A stretch of 64,000 nucleotides of DNA from Taenia hydatigena (lineage: Eukaryota; Platyhelminthes; Cestoda; Cyclophyllidea; Taeniidae). A model generated the notes under the pieces. It saw only the letters and a program-made list of their open reading frames with translations, had not been told where the DNA came from and made no database searches. The DNA lies in NCBI GenBank assembly GCA_036345935.2, contig JADWOT020000006.1, positions 3,723,543 through 3,787,542 of the forward strand. The letters run 5' to 3'. Shown piece by piece: positions 1 through 15,175 of this stretch; position 1 is the first letter of the stretch, and every line of letters starts with the position of its first letter. The translations under genes and the position numbers were made by a program.

Positions 1-3000
1 ACCGGGCGAAAAGAGCACAAGCTGGTCCTGTTTGAGTAGTGAGATCATTAATTTTTCTGAGCTAGAAAAGTAAGTATATCGTCTTACGACAACTATCAAT
101 TCACTTACACATGACTCTGAGGTCTGACGTTATTTTGTGCCTCGTGAAGCGTAAATCCTCTCTATGCAGTCAGTCATTCACCAATTGCCTCCTCATGATT
201 TCTCTGAGGGCAAAAAATGCGTTTAAATATTTACAGGGCTAAATAACAATCAAGCAAAAAGAGTGTAGGAAAAACAAACCGGACTGTAATGAAGTTAACT
301 AATTTGTGAGCATTTGCTTTGAAGCAAATTTCGAAATTATCGGCAACCATGTTTGCCCCACTAGGACTACGAATTCGGGTTGCGGCGTGTAGTGAAGCAG
401 GTTAGCGGTGGAATACTGTCGACCTTTTTATTTCTAAGAACCACACTACTGATGTAGCACACAATTAATTGGTAATTTTTGATGCATCTCCTATAACGAG
501 GATATCACACCGTTGTTTTAACTACTTTTTTGAAGAAAAAGGTTAACAGCTCATACATAGCCCTCAGTGCCGCTGTTCGCAGTGCTACCTGTTAAGTTCC
601 TTCAAGAAAATTGTCACACACTTGTGCCTTTCTGCTTGGATTGGTTCATAAGAAGGGAATGCAGGCAAAAAAGAGGTGAAACGAGCAAAGAGAACGTCTC
701 TTCATCACCCAAAGCCCAATATACTTAAATGTGTCGAGGACAAATAACGGGATCGAGAACGTGCGTTTTTTAGAAAGGTATCAGTTAAAAGGGACAAGCA
801 GTATGTCGGAGACATCCAAGATTATTGACGGTCAATCTTACTGATGCACATTGCGCAATCCTCCCTTCCCGTCAACTTCAGCACTCGTATGCCATTATTC
901 ACTGGTGCGTGCCAAACATTCCAATGCACCCAAATACAACTATGCAACGCTCATCCTTTTAGTGTGGACTTGCAATGCATAATTTCTAGCGTCTGATGGA
1001 CCCGTCTCCATAACTTATAATTCTCCGATAGACTTTATTGCTTGCTCGACAGCCCACTTACTTATTTACCATCTTAAGGAAGAAGACTGTGTCATTCAGT
1101 GAAGAAGCAAATGCACTCCGCAAGCTTTGTAGGTAATCAAAAGGGTAAATGCGTCCCTCCCAACGGTAAAAAATTTGTTGCTTCTTTAGTTGGTTGCTTA
1201 ATTAATAGAGAAGTATTTAACTAGAATGTTCCCGCTGGGAGAAAAAATTGGTTTTCATTTGACCCTATGCCAATTAAGGTTAAATTGACTTCTAAAGCTG
1301 GTTTGACATGCGAGTGAGCTAGTAAAAAAGGATTATCAAAAGTAGCAAATCAAATAACGCTTTGAATTGGCGATGGCTCCGAATCAGTAGTCTAGTGGAC
1401 TGTCTCACAGTTGCATGGATGATGAGGAGTCATGAGAAACGGGGAATTAGCCATGCGTGACAAGTGGCTAGATGGAAGAGACTGGCTCACATGGTGATAG
1501 AGAACACGCACAATCATCGCTGTGTTAAAGGGTACCTGAATCTGGAAGACGAATTCACGAATATAGACGGAACCGGTAAATAACGAATAAACCGGTGGAT
1601 CGAAATCGAATGCGATCTGATCCATACTCAGATCTCCACTCGGATGCAAAAATGGCGGTTCACTGGGATCAGCACTCCTTTTTGATGGTATCGCAGGTCA
1701 CCACCTCCACACATGCACTGTTATCGATGTTCGCAAGGAGACAAATCACTTCAACTCACATCACTTGGAATTAAAGTGTTTTTTTCTCACAAGGAACGAT
1801 TGTTTTTTTGTGGGCCATGCAGGCATGGAATCCATTTTGGCAGAATTTCGCAAAAATTGCTTCGAGCTAGGTTTTATTTATTTGTGAAAGTTGTGGATAA
1901 AGAATCGTAGGCTGCTGTTTGAGACGTATGGATGTGGCAAATAAACAGGATAGAATTGAACAGAAGTAACTCGAGACCCAAGTGCCTAGTCTTCTTAGTG
2001 TTTGTGCCCCCCTTCAGTATATGTTCGCGCTGTCAAGGGAGTATGTGTCAAGGTGCAAAACGTCTAGCGCACCTGACAGTGTCACTTTTGGATGATCAAA
2101 ATAATAATGCATGCATTTCATATGGTCTTGCTGCATTGTATGGTAGTAATTGGCGGGAAATTATATTTGAATATATGGTCAACAGTTCATACAGAGAGAA
2201 GCGATGGCGCGCTCACTCTCATTTTCGCACTTTCTGACAATTTTTGATAGATAAAATGTATTTTTAACAGCAGATGACGCACCTCTTTTGATAAGCCTTT
2301 TTCTTATGCCAGGTCGTGCGCAGTACGCACCGTCTGGAAACGGACCAGCAACACATCGTTGCAAATAGTCACTTTTTCCAAGAGTACCCCTCAGACGCGG
2401 TATTGCGTCGACTACTATAGCAACCACTCCAGTACAGTCAATGTGAATAAGCATAATGATTGGACGTACTTTTTAGAAGCTTGCCATCGTGTACAATTTA
2501 CTCACAGCGAACCAGTTTTCAAGGAGCTGCATCACTGTCCTCCATACGGAAAGTTAGTCATGCTGCACAAGCGAGTTGCTTGTTTTTAAAGCAAAATGGC
2601 AGTCTTATAATACCTAATGCCAGCCAATGCTGCTGACAAATGTTGTCCACATGTGAATTAGAAAAACATGCGGTCCTGCTATCTCATTTTAGCCTCCGCT
2701 CCCGTTCGGTTTGCTTTTCCAATTAACCGATGGCATAGAACTCACCACGCAGGATGCTTGCGAGGTAATCCTGCCACTCTTAGGGATTTCCTTCTCTATG
2801 CCACTAACAAAAGCCACCTTTCAGCAGCCCCTAAATTTTAATGTGTTTGGTTCACTTTTAGCGTCAGGCATCCGTACATCCATCTACAAACTTGATGCAC
2901 ACATATAGACGGGTGATGGACAGACCGCAGTGAAATAGCATAAAATTTAATTCACTACTTCCACCATGGGCCCGGTTCTGCATTCTCTACTGCTGCACCA

Positions 3001-6000
3001 CTTTATCAACCTCCTAATCGGCTGATTCTTTGAACCCGTCTCTTTGACGTTCACCTACTAAAACTGCCATTTTTACCAGTAGGCAGTTGTGGAGAAGATG
3101 AAATCCACGTTAAAGTTTGTATCATTTCCTGTGTGCAGTAGCCTTCTGATTTATGTGTGACATGGAGACCACCAAAGTAGATAAGAGTAAATAGGCAATG
3201 ACCACCCGATTACCATTACAATCAATCGTCCTTTGCCAACACGACTACCTCATAAAACAATTTCTTAATGGAAATACATAATCTCATCCTGAACACCTGT
3301 GTTCCTATCTCACATCTTTCCTTGACTGTCTGTTCTGTTTCCATTAACTCCACTTTTGAGATTGTCAAGCTTCGAAGCATAGGGAAGGGATTGCTAAGGT
3401 AAAGAGGATGAGATGAGGACAAGGATATGGGATGCCTCTTAATACTCCTCTCTTTTCCTACCAAAAACTATTCATTTTCCTTACATTGAAGTAATCGGCA
3501 GCCAAATTCGTTAAAACTACAACAACAACGATTTTGCCTCCTTAAATGTATGACGCAAATGTCTACTCAGGTCAATACAAGTAGGTTAAAAAGATGGAAA
3601 ACTAGTCCCATTTAGTACTCAGCATTAAAATCAACGAACTTTGGATGAGATTCGTGTTGAGCAATCGAATGGCTACTAGTGTGACTTCTTTACAAGGCGG
3701 AAGTGGTAAATGGAATTGAAGTTATTAGGTTGTATCACTACATGATTCGAGATTCAAGAAGAATAAAGTGAGGTGAGACGGTAGGGGTGAGAGGACTTTT
3801 CAATGCATTCTCTCCCTATTCATCTACCCCTGTTTGCAAATAGGGAGGAAGTAGAAGTAATACGTAGCGGCACGTAATCGCCTCGAGTTGAAGTGGTGGT
3901 TGACCCAAACGCGGTAGAAGGATGTACTTCTAGACAGAAGGAATGTGACCTCTCTTCGTGTTGAACACTAAGGTGATCTGTTCTCCTGCAAATGCTGGAA
4001 CCGTGAGGAATTGTGTTTTTTCCTTCATTAAAGTGACTGCCATTACGAGATTAAGCAAAGATCAATTCAAAAACCTCAAGAAGTAACGATTTTCTCCTCC
4101 TTATACAATTTATTACTTCCTTGTGGGCGAAAAGCAGTGGTCCACTTGAAACGAAATTTCACTCCACCGATATTTGCATAGCAGACAATCTTTTGCTTCA
4201 CACTCATTTCATACATACTGCACACCGAATTCAAGGACTATTTCTCTCCGTCGGTGAGACGCGGGCGTTTATCTGCCTCATGTATCGAGCATCAGGTAGG
4301 CGTTAAGAGTCAAAAACGGTTAAAGCCGCTGACAGCGTCAAAGCCCACCTATCGAATGCTAGGTGGAGTGTGAGACAAGATTGGAAAGTGATGTTTAGTG
4401 ATTGCATGTTTTAGGCAAACAAAGCAATGAATTTTTGCTATTCACCATTCTTATTGTGTATACTTGAGTGTCATCTGTAGTAAGTGTCTCATAAAGGCTG
4501 TCATCTGGATTGGCACAACAGTAGGTTAATGCAAATTATTGGCATGTCTCCGTTACTAGATGGCATTGATTGAAGTCCTGATATGGAGCCGTTTGTACCT
4601 CAGAGAATAAAAAAGAAGAAAGGTGAAAAGGGCTTCAGTAAAGACGCAAATGTGCTCCAACGGGAAAATCTACTTGAAGTTGACAAGGGAAGCAATAGCT
4701 CACTTTATGGTGAAAGAGTTAGAAGAGCTATTTACAAATGGGTAGATGCACACAGGGTGAAGTAAGTTTACGAAGTTTTGCTATTTTACCACAAATTGAA
4801 TAGCTGGCTGCTGATAGCTTCCAAAAATGTTTCATTTACCCCATCTATCATCAATCCTTTTCCAGCGCGGCGTGCTTAACTACGAACCTTGCGAGCAATT
4901 TTCCGTTGTATGGAACTTGGAGCTGAGCTATAAGGTCTCAGATAATCCCAACTCCCATTGACTGATTCTCTAATCCCGACTACCTCTGTAGGAGAAACAG
5001 ACGCAATCAATCTTCCATACCTTCAGCTGCGTCAATTGATGTATGGATCTTAGTTCTGATTGTTATTTGGGCTTAAGAAAGTCAACATTACACCTACAGT
5101 CCTCTGGGGCTAATGCGGTGTGACCCTAAGGGGTGTAAGATTGTGAAGGAATGAGTAAATCGTACGGAGACAAAAAGTCGGTCGTTCAGCCATTCATTTT
5201 TAAAGTTAGATGTTGAAGTTGAGACGAAGAGTCCTCGACTCCGTTACCTTCGAACGATTTTCATTGAGAACTCTCTGTAATTTGCCATTGTTGGTGTGAT
5301 TAGAGTGCCTTCCTCGAGCGGCACACCTACCTTGAAGTAATTGAGGATCATTACGATGTCTCTACTCCTCCATTTTCTCTACAATAAACTTGAAAAAAGC
5401 TTTTTCTCCTTTCCTAGCTTAGAGACAATTCAAATTATGGTTGTAAAGCTAATAAAATTGAATGATATTGATCAGTTTTGAGATACATTTCGCGAGAGAG
5501 GGTTGAAGATAGGAGAAAGGTGGTAAATAACACAGTGAGGGTTAATTTCTCGAGGAGCTTTGTGGTGCGTTTTTCAATCACTGCCAAATCGCAAAGCACA
5601 CCAACCACTCCCGTCACCTGATGATACCTTCCACTGCGCATATACAACCTAGAGTCTTTTATCAGCCAAAATGACTATCCAATGACTACCTTTGAGAATC
5701 ACGTCAAATCCCTACTGTAATGTTCCGCCTATCTTGAATGTATTTGTTTTACGCGTACGATAGCCATAGATTTGACTCGCACAGTCATGCCAACCGTATG
5801 ATCACCACAAATCACAAAAACATATTTTTGCAAAAGGATCTGCCTTTCACCCGCGAGTTGATGTGTTGGATAGATTACAGGCATGCTAGAAGAGGAAGAC
5901 CAAAATATCCATTTTTTTTAGTGTAGGCTACCCAACTGAAATAGGATTGAACTACACAACGTTAGCTCAGATCATTCAAGATAAGCCAACCGGTGGAATT

Positions 6001-9000
6001 TGCGTTCATGCTTTGCGTCACATGAAGAAAGTAAATAGCCGTCTAACAGACGAAGAATTGCCTCATGCGCACCTTTGTTGAACTATCCTCATTACATCTC
6101 CTCGCTGTTATCTTGTAGCCAGGTATTTCCGTCTGTACTCTTCAACGCATGACAGGGTTGCTCTGTTGTTCAACTAGAGACACATTAATTCCTCGTAGGT
6201 TTTTTAGAAAAAGCTGACTAGTCTTCCTCTACATGCGATTCTTCTTTGTGTACTATACACAAGTGGCACCGCTATTGACCAGAAATTGAAGCTCTCGTGT
6301 GCTACTGGGAAAGGCAGAAAGGTAGTTTCATAGCCCTAACTTTTTTCATTTGGCTACTCTGCGTTTCATTTGCCCGTGAAAATAGGGACTTGGTGTCACT
6401 TTGATAACCAAATTCGGTGTGGCATTCCATGACCATTCAACTGACCAATTATCAAAAGCTTCTGGGTTCCCACCTCTATTGTGCCCGAGCCTCAGTTATA
6501 AGGTACCAGGATGCAAAGGTTGAAACGATAGTTGAACCAATAATTTTGCACAACAAAGTCTCGAAGCGATTAGGATACTAGCTTTAGCAAAAAATTTAAA
6601 AATGTGGCAGCACGCAATGTGGAGATCTGACGGCTAAAGGAAGGTAAGCCAACTGTAGGTCGTGTCGTCTGACCTGATGGTTTCGAAATGTCAATGCGGT
6701 AGGCCTAAGCGCTACCGGTCTGATTGCCACCACTGAAAATCTGCATGACTTTAGTTCTCTCGTGCTTTCTGTTGATGCTGTCAGTCTGGTTAGCTATACT
6801 TTTCCCACCTATTTAACCTTTCATTATTAATGTTTTTACTCCTCTTGATTTTCCAGAACCCTCTCGGTCTTGTACAGACACTAGGCCCCCTGACATTTAC
6901 TGTGAGCGACTCCTGTCAAATCCCCTTTATTTGCTCCCATCTCGACTGGTAATCATAGCCCTTTAATCGGCAGCCAAAAATGCTTAAAAATTTAGGCATT
7001 ATCATTTTCCTGGTGTCTGCTGCTCAGCAGTCAACTCTCCACATTGCCTGGCATCGTTGCTCCAAGACGTCCTATGTGGAGAGAGGTAAGGCGGTACTAC
7101 TTGAGGTACACAGCACTTGTGAATAGAAAAATATTTCCGTTGAGCTTTCTGGAAATTCTTTGGTTAAAGTCAACGAAGATAGGACGCCTCCAAACTTGCA
7201 ATAATAAGTGCCTCATCCTCCTCACAAATTTCCACTGAAACGATGTGAGCTACGATTGAATCAGAAGATAATTTTTACTGTTTCAGGGATTTTTATTTCT
7301 TTCCTAAACCTGACTTGATTGAAGTTCATTTTTAAATCCCCTTTTGGGGCTTTTTGTTATAATTTCCTCTCTTCATCCTGAGTGTTTTAAGATGCTATGG
7401 AGTACATTGATGCCAAATAAAAAGTTAGCATTTATCAAGTTGCTGTTAATTTTCATGGCCATGCCTCTTACCATATCGTAACGACTGACATCCGGAAGTA
7501 TATTTCCGGTACCAAGCAGTCTTCATGCCTTGAACACCCTCTTAAAGCAAACTAATTGTTAGCTGATTTAGACTTCTTTAACCCCATGAAATACAATAAG
7601 TTAACTTCGCTATAATGGACTTTCTACAAAATCGTTCTAGCTCCACGATTGGCTTTGGGGAGCTAGTAAAGCCTCCATTTGATCTTCACTCCATCCGAGC
7701 TTTAAAATTGACTAAAACACACATCCGAGAGCAAGTTGGTGGTCCTTGCTTCCGGAGCTGTTTTGCAGTAACCTTTCCCAAATATGATCACATGCACCTC
7801 GCAGAAGGCATTGAAATAGGGTTGGAGAATGATGGCAGACCTGTTTTACCCAATTCTCGACAAATTATCTAACATGAATGGGGCCATGCTCAGTCCCATA
7901 GGGGAGCATTATCCATGTATTGAGTTGTTGGGAGACTTAACGCGTACTTGGTCAATGCGAATCCCACGATTTTTTAAGCACCATAAGACCTTGAAAGTAG
8001 TTTATAGAAACCTCAGTCGCTATTATTTAACGCTGGAGTGTTGCCATAACTGCTTGCTCTTATAATGCGCAATACCGCAATTGTCAGTACACGAGAAAAA
8101 ATTAGTAATTAGAAAGTGGCTTACAGAATTCCGATAATGCCTTGAGCAAGCGTCTTCTGCCGGCAGCCGTGAAGAGCTCACATTCGGGCCATTTGGGTAT
8201 CAAGATTATGAATTTCTTAATTCTTACCCCGATTTCACTCTCAGACCGTTCGATATCTCAGTTTATGCATGTAGCTACTAATAAGACGTTTTCAATGCAT
8301 AAAATTTACAAGATTGTGTGAGTAACATCATTATTCAAGGTCTTTTGATAGCACCATGACATTTTAAACTCGATGATCTCATCGAATTCCTCATCCACCA
8401 AATAAGTCATTGCGTTCAGCTCTAAGGGGATGGACAGTAGCTCAAATGGCCTTCTTGTTCACCATCTCTGGACTGCGGAATCTACAACTGGCGGTAGTCA
8501 AGAAGTGGAACGATCGACTCTCTCGAAAGAATTTCCTAAACTCAGGTTTTAGCTATCTTCACTGGGGATGCATTACTCAACTTGTGAATTGCTAGACCAC
8601 TTCCTATCATTCATTTCTAGCTCTGATTTTGGCATTTTGGCGTCTGCTGAAACCCCGACACCTTGCTGACGTCAAACATCTGAATAAGTCGCAATGGCTG
8701 AGAACTTGAGACCCACTTCAGGCGAAGCACCCGAATAGCTGCAACCATCCAGACAATCAAGTAAACCTCTGTAGATACGGCGAATGCCACGGTTCCTGAT
8801 TTCTTCGTTTGCTCTTGCTGTATTGTGGTCATGCAATGTGGTAAATTTGATAGTAGCTTCTACTTCTACCTTGCCTTGGGAACAGAATTGCATTCTGTTT
8901 GTAACCCTAATAAGTTCTTTAAATCACATTATTCAGCTTTAACGAGGGGTAAAAACAGTGGATAACAGAGCAGTATGTATCGCAACTGGCAGAATGAGGC

Positions 9001-12000
9001 ATACTCGTGAGTTGTAAAGCCTGGATTATTCAAGTATTGACAAATTAAAAGGAGTCGTGAGCTATCACCCCAGATCTCAGCAACTCTCATAGTTACTCAA
9101 CCAGTTTTAGGGATAGACTTGTATATGCGGCATTGGTAAATGAAACGTTTGATTAAATTAGAGTAGCCATCATTGGATCCGTGTTCCATATAGTCCAGGA
9201 GAGCATAGGTGTCTGTCGGATCAGCTTTCGCTTCTCCAATCTGTAAGGTGCGCTCTTGAGAGACATGCCTCCTCCAAATGCTTTCAAGTATAAGTTTGAT
9301 CTCACTTTATAAGTATGCTAAAGTGCCTGAGAATGGATTAAAATGTAGGCTGGAGGAAGCCATTACACAGATGAGGGGGTCAAACGTATACCTTGAGCCT
9401 TGCGCTTCCTGTCAGGCGTTGGGTATGCAAAGTATGCGTTTCATAACTCTCCTCTCGCGGCAATCCTTCCCTCAATCTGCTAGCGCCTTTAATTCAGGGT
9501 TCCACTCCATGGAGCTCAATTTCATGAAGAAAGGGAGCCGCAATTTATAGCCACCTCACAGTTGTCATCCGGACCTCCCCTTTCTGTAATACCAGGATTC
9601 ATCAAGGGGATTAAGCAATTTCCCCGACATTGATTGCCCTTCTGCAAAAAGTTGCAAAACGTTACAAGAGAAAAATTACTTCATCTTTATCGTTTGGCTT
9701 TAACAGTCTCTCAACATGGTCCGTCTTGATGCCGTAAGCTGTACTTCAGCGTCATGCGTTTTGCAACTTCCCTCGTTTTAACCCCACAAGTCTGTCAAGC
9801 TGATCCGGTGGAGTGTCAATTAACGTGCATTCCTTGCCACCTTTTTGCGACTAACCGACTTGGATGACAGATTGATGTGAATTTTATACCAACTGGTGGT
9901 CAAGGGCAAAGGAGAAAGAGAGGTGTGCCTTAAAGAGGCAAGTTTATGCATTTTAGATGAACGATGTTAAGCAATCTCAAGGTACGAGGGCCGGATAGCT
10001 TACTGCAGTAGTTATCAATTTGTCGATTGCGCGACACTCAATCAAGTCCCTTCCGGAATCCAAAGCTGTCTCAACAAATTATTAAAGTAAAGTATTTTCA
10101 TTTACTTTTCCTCCTTGGGCAAATGCCAAAAGTTTTAAAATGCCTCCCATGCTTTAGTACGCTTTTTGCCTGTTTAACTGTAGGGGTTCGTTTGCGTGGG
10201 CGCTTGAGGCTCCGTCGGGTGGCATGACCTCCGGCCCATGTCAGATGTCCCGCAGCATTTAAGTACAACGAAAACATTTCTCCTAGTATGATGCCTTCTT
10301 TCATCTTTATGAAAGACTTGGGACGCTACGGTTTACTAGGGGGAATGTTAAACATTAAGCTTTGCCTTGTTTCACAAATCAGAAATGTCGATCCCCAACA
10401 TAAGCTTTCTCGATGTCACTAGCCACGTTTTACAAAGTCACTTCAGCGATTGCTTTATTCCTGCTATCTTCGAGGTAACCATTAAATACAAGTTTATAGG
10501 GCGATTTATAAACACTCATAGCCCCATAGCAAAGCAAGATGACGCACCAGCAGCTCATAGAAAAACTCATTCCTTTTGTGGCAGAAATTCTCACTAGGTA
10601 GATTAAATATCTCTTCTTAGCAGCCATTCAACCGCCATAATAGCTGTGGGATGTAAAATAAATTTACATATATGTATAATACATTTGTTTGGCAGTCCGA
10701 AATATCCGTTGTGTGTTTACCTCTCTTAGAATTGATGTACATTCGACGTATCCTTGGCGCTTATTTTGGAGGTGGGTTCGTTGCCAATAAAACTCGCCGT
10801 GATTGGCATTTTACCATCACAAGGGTTTAGCATTTACCTAGAAACACGTATCTTAGAAATATTTTAAGGCGATCTAGAGGAATTAGTTTGGTTCGGGCAG
10901 GAATGATAAGATAAAATTCAAAAAAGGTGGCTCAGGATAAATGCTTTACATGATTGTAGATGAATATTAGTTTACTTATGGAATTGCATTTTGATTTGGG
11001 TAATGGCTGTTTACCGGGCAAAGGAGCACTGCCGTTCAGATTGTCCAACAACTACTAGCCTTTGCACCATCTCAAGGGGACTGAAAGTAAAATTATTTAC
11101 TTTAATTTATTACAGACTAAAGTAACCCAAGTTCTTCGGTAGTGTAAGGCATCTTTTGTGGAATGCGCACTGCCTTGATTCTTTGCACCATAAGACGACA
11201 ACAAAGGTTGCATTAGTTGAACGCATTCATGAGATGATGGCGCTACTTACACTTGCACTTACACTTAGGAAGACACGATTAAATATGACACTTGTCTGCA
11301 CTCTTTGATAAAACGGAGCCAGTTTTGCTAGACAGAGCATCAGAGTGGTGTTATTTTAAGTCTCCTCCGTGCGTGTCTGAATGTTTTCCAACAAGAAGAG
11401 GGCATAATGCAAAGGCAGAATATGTATTACTGATGTACAGAGGGGCTGAAGGCTTACTCGTATGTCTTGTAGGCCATGTCGCTTAGCAGAAATTCAACGA
11501 TGGTGACTTCAGTCCCTATGTGACCGAAACGGAGAGTTAAAATTTGCAAGAACATTGCACACCCTTTCCCTTTTTGAGCGTCATTCTTGTCGCTCCTCTT
11601 GAGCCATCACAACGCAATTAATCAGTGCTGTGGAAGATGCACCCACAAACCAACCGCTCTAATCATCGAAACGCACAACTGAGACAACATCTATCTAATC
11701 GCAGCATCACTGATCCCAATTGGCAATTCTGCTGGATGTGGAGGTTTGTTCTGTTTCGCAACTGTATTAGAAGGATTGCTGCGCAAACCACTTCCTGCGT
11801 CCATTGCTAACCGTAAAGACGGAGGTTCGCAACAGTTTTGTGGAACTAAGATTCAGCGTCTATTCCTCCTTCCACTCTGTTACCATTTCAGTACTGCTGA
11901 GCCATGTCTATTGAGATTCTATCCAGCACATTCACCTGATTGACACTTTCATTCATTCCGGTCGACACCTTCGTAGCGAGCTTTCTAGATAGTTCACGAC

Positions 12001-14134
12001 CATGGTTATTGCCTTTTTAGTTGTTGATAGCATTCCTGGAGAACATGGGACTCAGTAATCACCGAAGATGGACGTCAGTTCAACCCCCCAAAGAGGATGA
12101 GTACATATTCTGCCATCCGCAGCATATGCTCCTCTTTCGTCACGTTAAGGTTTAGTAGTCAATGATAGAAATCAGGACAGTCTTCGTTTAAAAGCGGATT
12201 CGCTTTCTGCTGTTACCATTGTAGTGCTTCGAGTCTCTCGTGATGCGGGAAGAAGACGTACTGCTGTGCAGAAAGACTGGCTGAAGCGTGCAGCATGGTT
12301 TGGACACGTCAATCAGTAGAAGTACATCAGTGAAGCCTTAGGTCCTCGCGAAACCAGTGATTCCATGAGTCTCTTCTTGCAAAATACATACCATGAGTAC
12401 CGTTTCTGTAATTATTCAATTGTTTCTGCTTAAAAATATCAAGGAGCATTTACATAATGATTGACAGTAGGCATTTGGATGGCTAGATTTATTCTCATGA
12501 TGTGATCTCTAAAATGATTTGGTTTAATTAGTACTAGTGGAGAATACCCACATACATTTGTCGGTGAAATCCAGAATTAGTGCGCATTTTTTCTTAAAAC
12601 TTATTCTAGACTTAGTTTCGCTTAACTTGCGGTGCTTATTTTTATAATTGATGTCTGCGGACGAGTAAGTGACGGGGTAGGAAATCGGTCTTTGCTAGCG
12701 GCTGCAAAACTAGTTGTACTTTGCTTCATTTAGCACAGATTTTATTTGAGCTAAACCGAAATATTTGCATATAAACACACTTACAAGGTGACAGACAGAT
12801 GAATGGACGCACAGATTAAAGGTAGACAACAAAGATGGTGCCTTCGATGCAACTCCCTGCAACATAGTTCTTTGACTTACAGGCACTAAAAAAATGCATG
12901 CAACCGTTAAAATTCATGCTTTACGAGAAATTGATATGCTTCAGACTCTCTGCGCATTACTTTTTATTGCATTTCCTACCACTTTACGCCTGTTTTGAAC
13001 CCTCCGCCGTAAAGCATTCTCGGAAGGTGATGAATGATATTCGATCCTATCTGCTTTACGAGTGGGATTCGAGGCTCCTGCGGGCCAGAGCACGAGTGTA
13101 AGCTGTTGCCAATTTTGTTTTATTAGGGGTTTGGAAAATTAGAGATATGCAACAGTCGAACGTACTGCTTATACTTGATTTCAACTGTTTTTATAGCGGT
13201 GATGATTCACTACCCCATGGGTGCACCACTTTCAGAAAGACTATCCATTGATAGTAATGGCACCATAGCAATCGCAACTAAGGCGATTGGAAAAAAAGGC
13301 GAATAAAATCTTTGACACCTTGGTTATTTTATTTCCTCTGACAATTACCTTACGTAACCATTTCGAGCACGCCTTGGTGCATATCAAAGTGGAAACGATG
13401 CATCAGAGGATAGAGTTGCTGGACCAAACTCAAATGATGAGGGGTGAATCAAATTATCCTTGCGAAGAACCTGTCTTTACTTGAGACGACCAACTGGGAC
13501 CCTTAAGATTAGCAAATGACCAGATATAACTAAATACTAACGATCAGTGACTTTGGTTGATAGTGGTGTTAGGACTCTTAATAACGCAAACACAGGGTTG
13601 GCCAAATACCCCTCTCCGCAAAAGCTATTCCATCCGACGGGTGGAGTCTACCTACTTTTGTAGAATAACCATTTCGTTTTGGTCGGGCTTTGTCGGAAGT
13701 AGCACTCAAAAGACTGTGCAGGATTAATTTCTGGCGATCGGAGAACTGCCATCAGTTATCACACCATCACCTTCTTTCATGCTAACAGGCTGAACAAGAT
13801 TACGCACATCAAATGATAGAATGGCATTGCAGTAGAGTTGAATGCAGATAAGGCAGAATAAATTCGAAGATACTAAGCTAAATCTACGCAGTGAGGTGTG
13901 TTTACAAAGTATGGAACCAGACAATCCACCAAATGACCACTGCTTCCGCTTAATGGTAACAGACGTCTTTTTGTTTCTACGGGTCCCATTATTGTACTCT
14001 TGGCTTCATGTTGCCGATAGTTTTGGAATTGGTAGGAACATTGAGGCACTTTCTTTAATTCATTAACAATTAGTAGCTGTGAGTGCAATACTTTTTTTCG
14101 TTTTGGCTGCCAATTCCGACTTCGATCACTTGAG
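1..14134. other. Gene-poor region, nothing supported
   Basis: I find no reading frame here with recognisable homology, no tRNA-like B box with a matching A box, no tandem repeat and no convincing terminal inverted repeats. Open frames are short, stop-rich and on both strands, as expected by chance at this base composition. The stretch could be intergenic, or a long intron of a gene lying to the left. One short minus-strand open stretch near 1,536-1,697 ends at a GT and looks weakly protein-like, but I do not call it a gene. Confidence 0.5.
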
Positions 14135-14233
14135 TAACCATATTCCCCTAGCCGAGAAGGCTGCTTGCTGGATGCATATTTAGCCCCAGTATTATGCCTT
14201 CTTTTGCCTTCAAGGAAGTCTCGGAACGGTACT
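14135..14233 (+). repeat. Diverged copy 1 of a dispersed repeat family
   Basis: This copy shares order and sequence with the better copies at 14.4, 16.6 and 21.4 kb. It has a segment resembling CATATTGCCCTAG, then a shortened middle without the (TA)n tract, then the shared tail TTTTGCCTTCAAGGAAG followed by a CTCGG-A-CG-TAC motif. It has decayed and lost the palindrome core. It appears to be an older insertion of the same family. Confidence 0.5.
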
Positions 14234-14437
14234 GTGAATGCTAGTGGCTCTGGGTCCTGTGTAATTCTTAAAGGCAAATAATCAAAAAGGTATTTCCTGA
14301 CCTATTTTATGTTCAGCGAAATCCCCTTCTCATCACATGTCGTTCAAAATTGCTCACAAGATACATCTTCTTTTCATATAAAGCAAGATAAATCGCATTC
14401 CATTGAAAACATAGACTTACCGTTCCTCTGTGTAATG

Positions 14438-14631
14438 CTTTGTTTGTTTGAACTTCTGGTTTCGGTTAGGGCTAAAGAGATGGCCATAATATTGCCCTAG
14501 CCGCGTAGGCTGGCCTTAGAGCCATGCCGGCAGCTCATTTCCCTCTGTCCGCCGAATATATATATATATATATATATATTGTCTTGTCTCCTTGTCTCCT
14601 TTTGCCTTCAAGAGAGCCTCGAGACGCTACA
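14438..14631 (+). repeat. Copy 2 of a (TA)n-bearing dispersed repeat
   Basis: In order it shows a head with CTGGTTTCGGTTAGGG, a block ATGGCCATAATATTGCCCTAG, a palindromic core (TGGCCTTAGAGCCA, then ATGCC-GGCAGC), a (TA)n tract at about 14,556-14,579, and the tail TTTTGCCTTCAAG...GACGCTACA. The same modules in the same order recur at 16,587-16,763 (+) and 21,326-21,506 (-). No coding capacity is visible. It may be a SINE- or MITE-like element. The family is not one I recognise by name. Confidence 0.75.
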
Positions 14632-15175
14632 TTGTGCAATGGGAGTGGAGCGAAAACTGAAAACACAATCATACTGTGCATTCTTCCCATTAAAAGCGTT
14701 TAGGGTTTCTAGAAAGTCAACCTAGAACAAAAGAGAATCATGAGGTCCCGGTTAGAGGAAGTAGTTAAAACTCCGTAAATGAACCTTCAAGCCTGATTCT
14801 GGTAATGACTTGTGAATTCCATCCCATAGCCAGTTGACTGTCAATGAGTTTGCAGCTTAGTTGTGATGTTGTCGCTTGTTTATAAAGTCTTCTTTGGTAT
14901 TTGTTGTGGCTTCGTATCTCCTTACTAACTTTACACCAGTCCTTGGACGACATTTTGGATAGAGAGATCGTGCTGCTTAAAAGTATGCATATCTACCACG
15001 CTCTTTTTCATGAATATCATCAGCACAATAAGTTGCAATGATACATCTGATAAGTATGTTTACTATCTACCAGTAACTGTCACTGATCGCAGATGACATT
15101 TGACAGGTCTTTTGTTTATTGACATCACTTTGACCTGCCAAGACAATTCAAAAAGTCTCAGTAGCGAAAGCCACG

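Noticed and set aside
1536..1697. Minus-strand open stretch with a protein-like composition (HPSGDLSMDQIAFDFDPP) ending at a CAG-GT
   Set aside because: No usable acceptor with a pyrimidine tract, no partner exon nearby and no recognised homology; kept only as a weak candidate.
13873..14277. 134-codon minus-strand open frame
   Set aside because: It runs through copy 1 of the dispersed repeat, has no recognisable domain, and composition fits chance.
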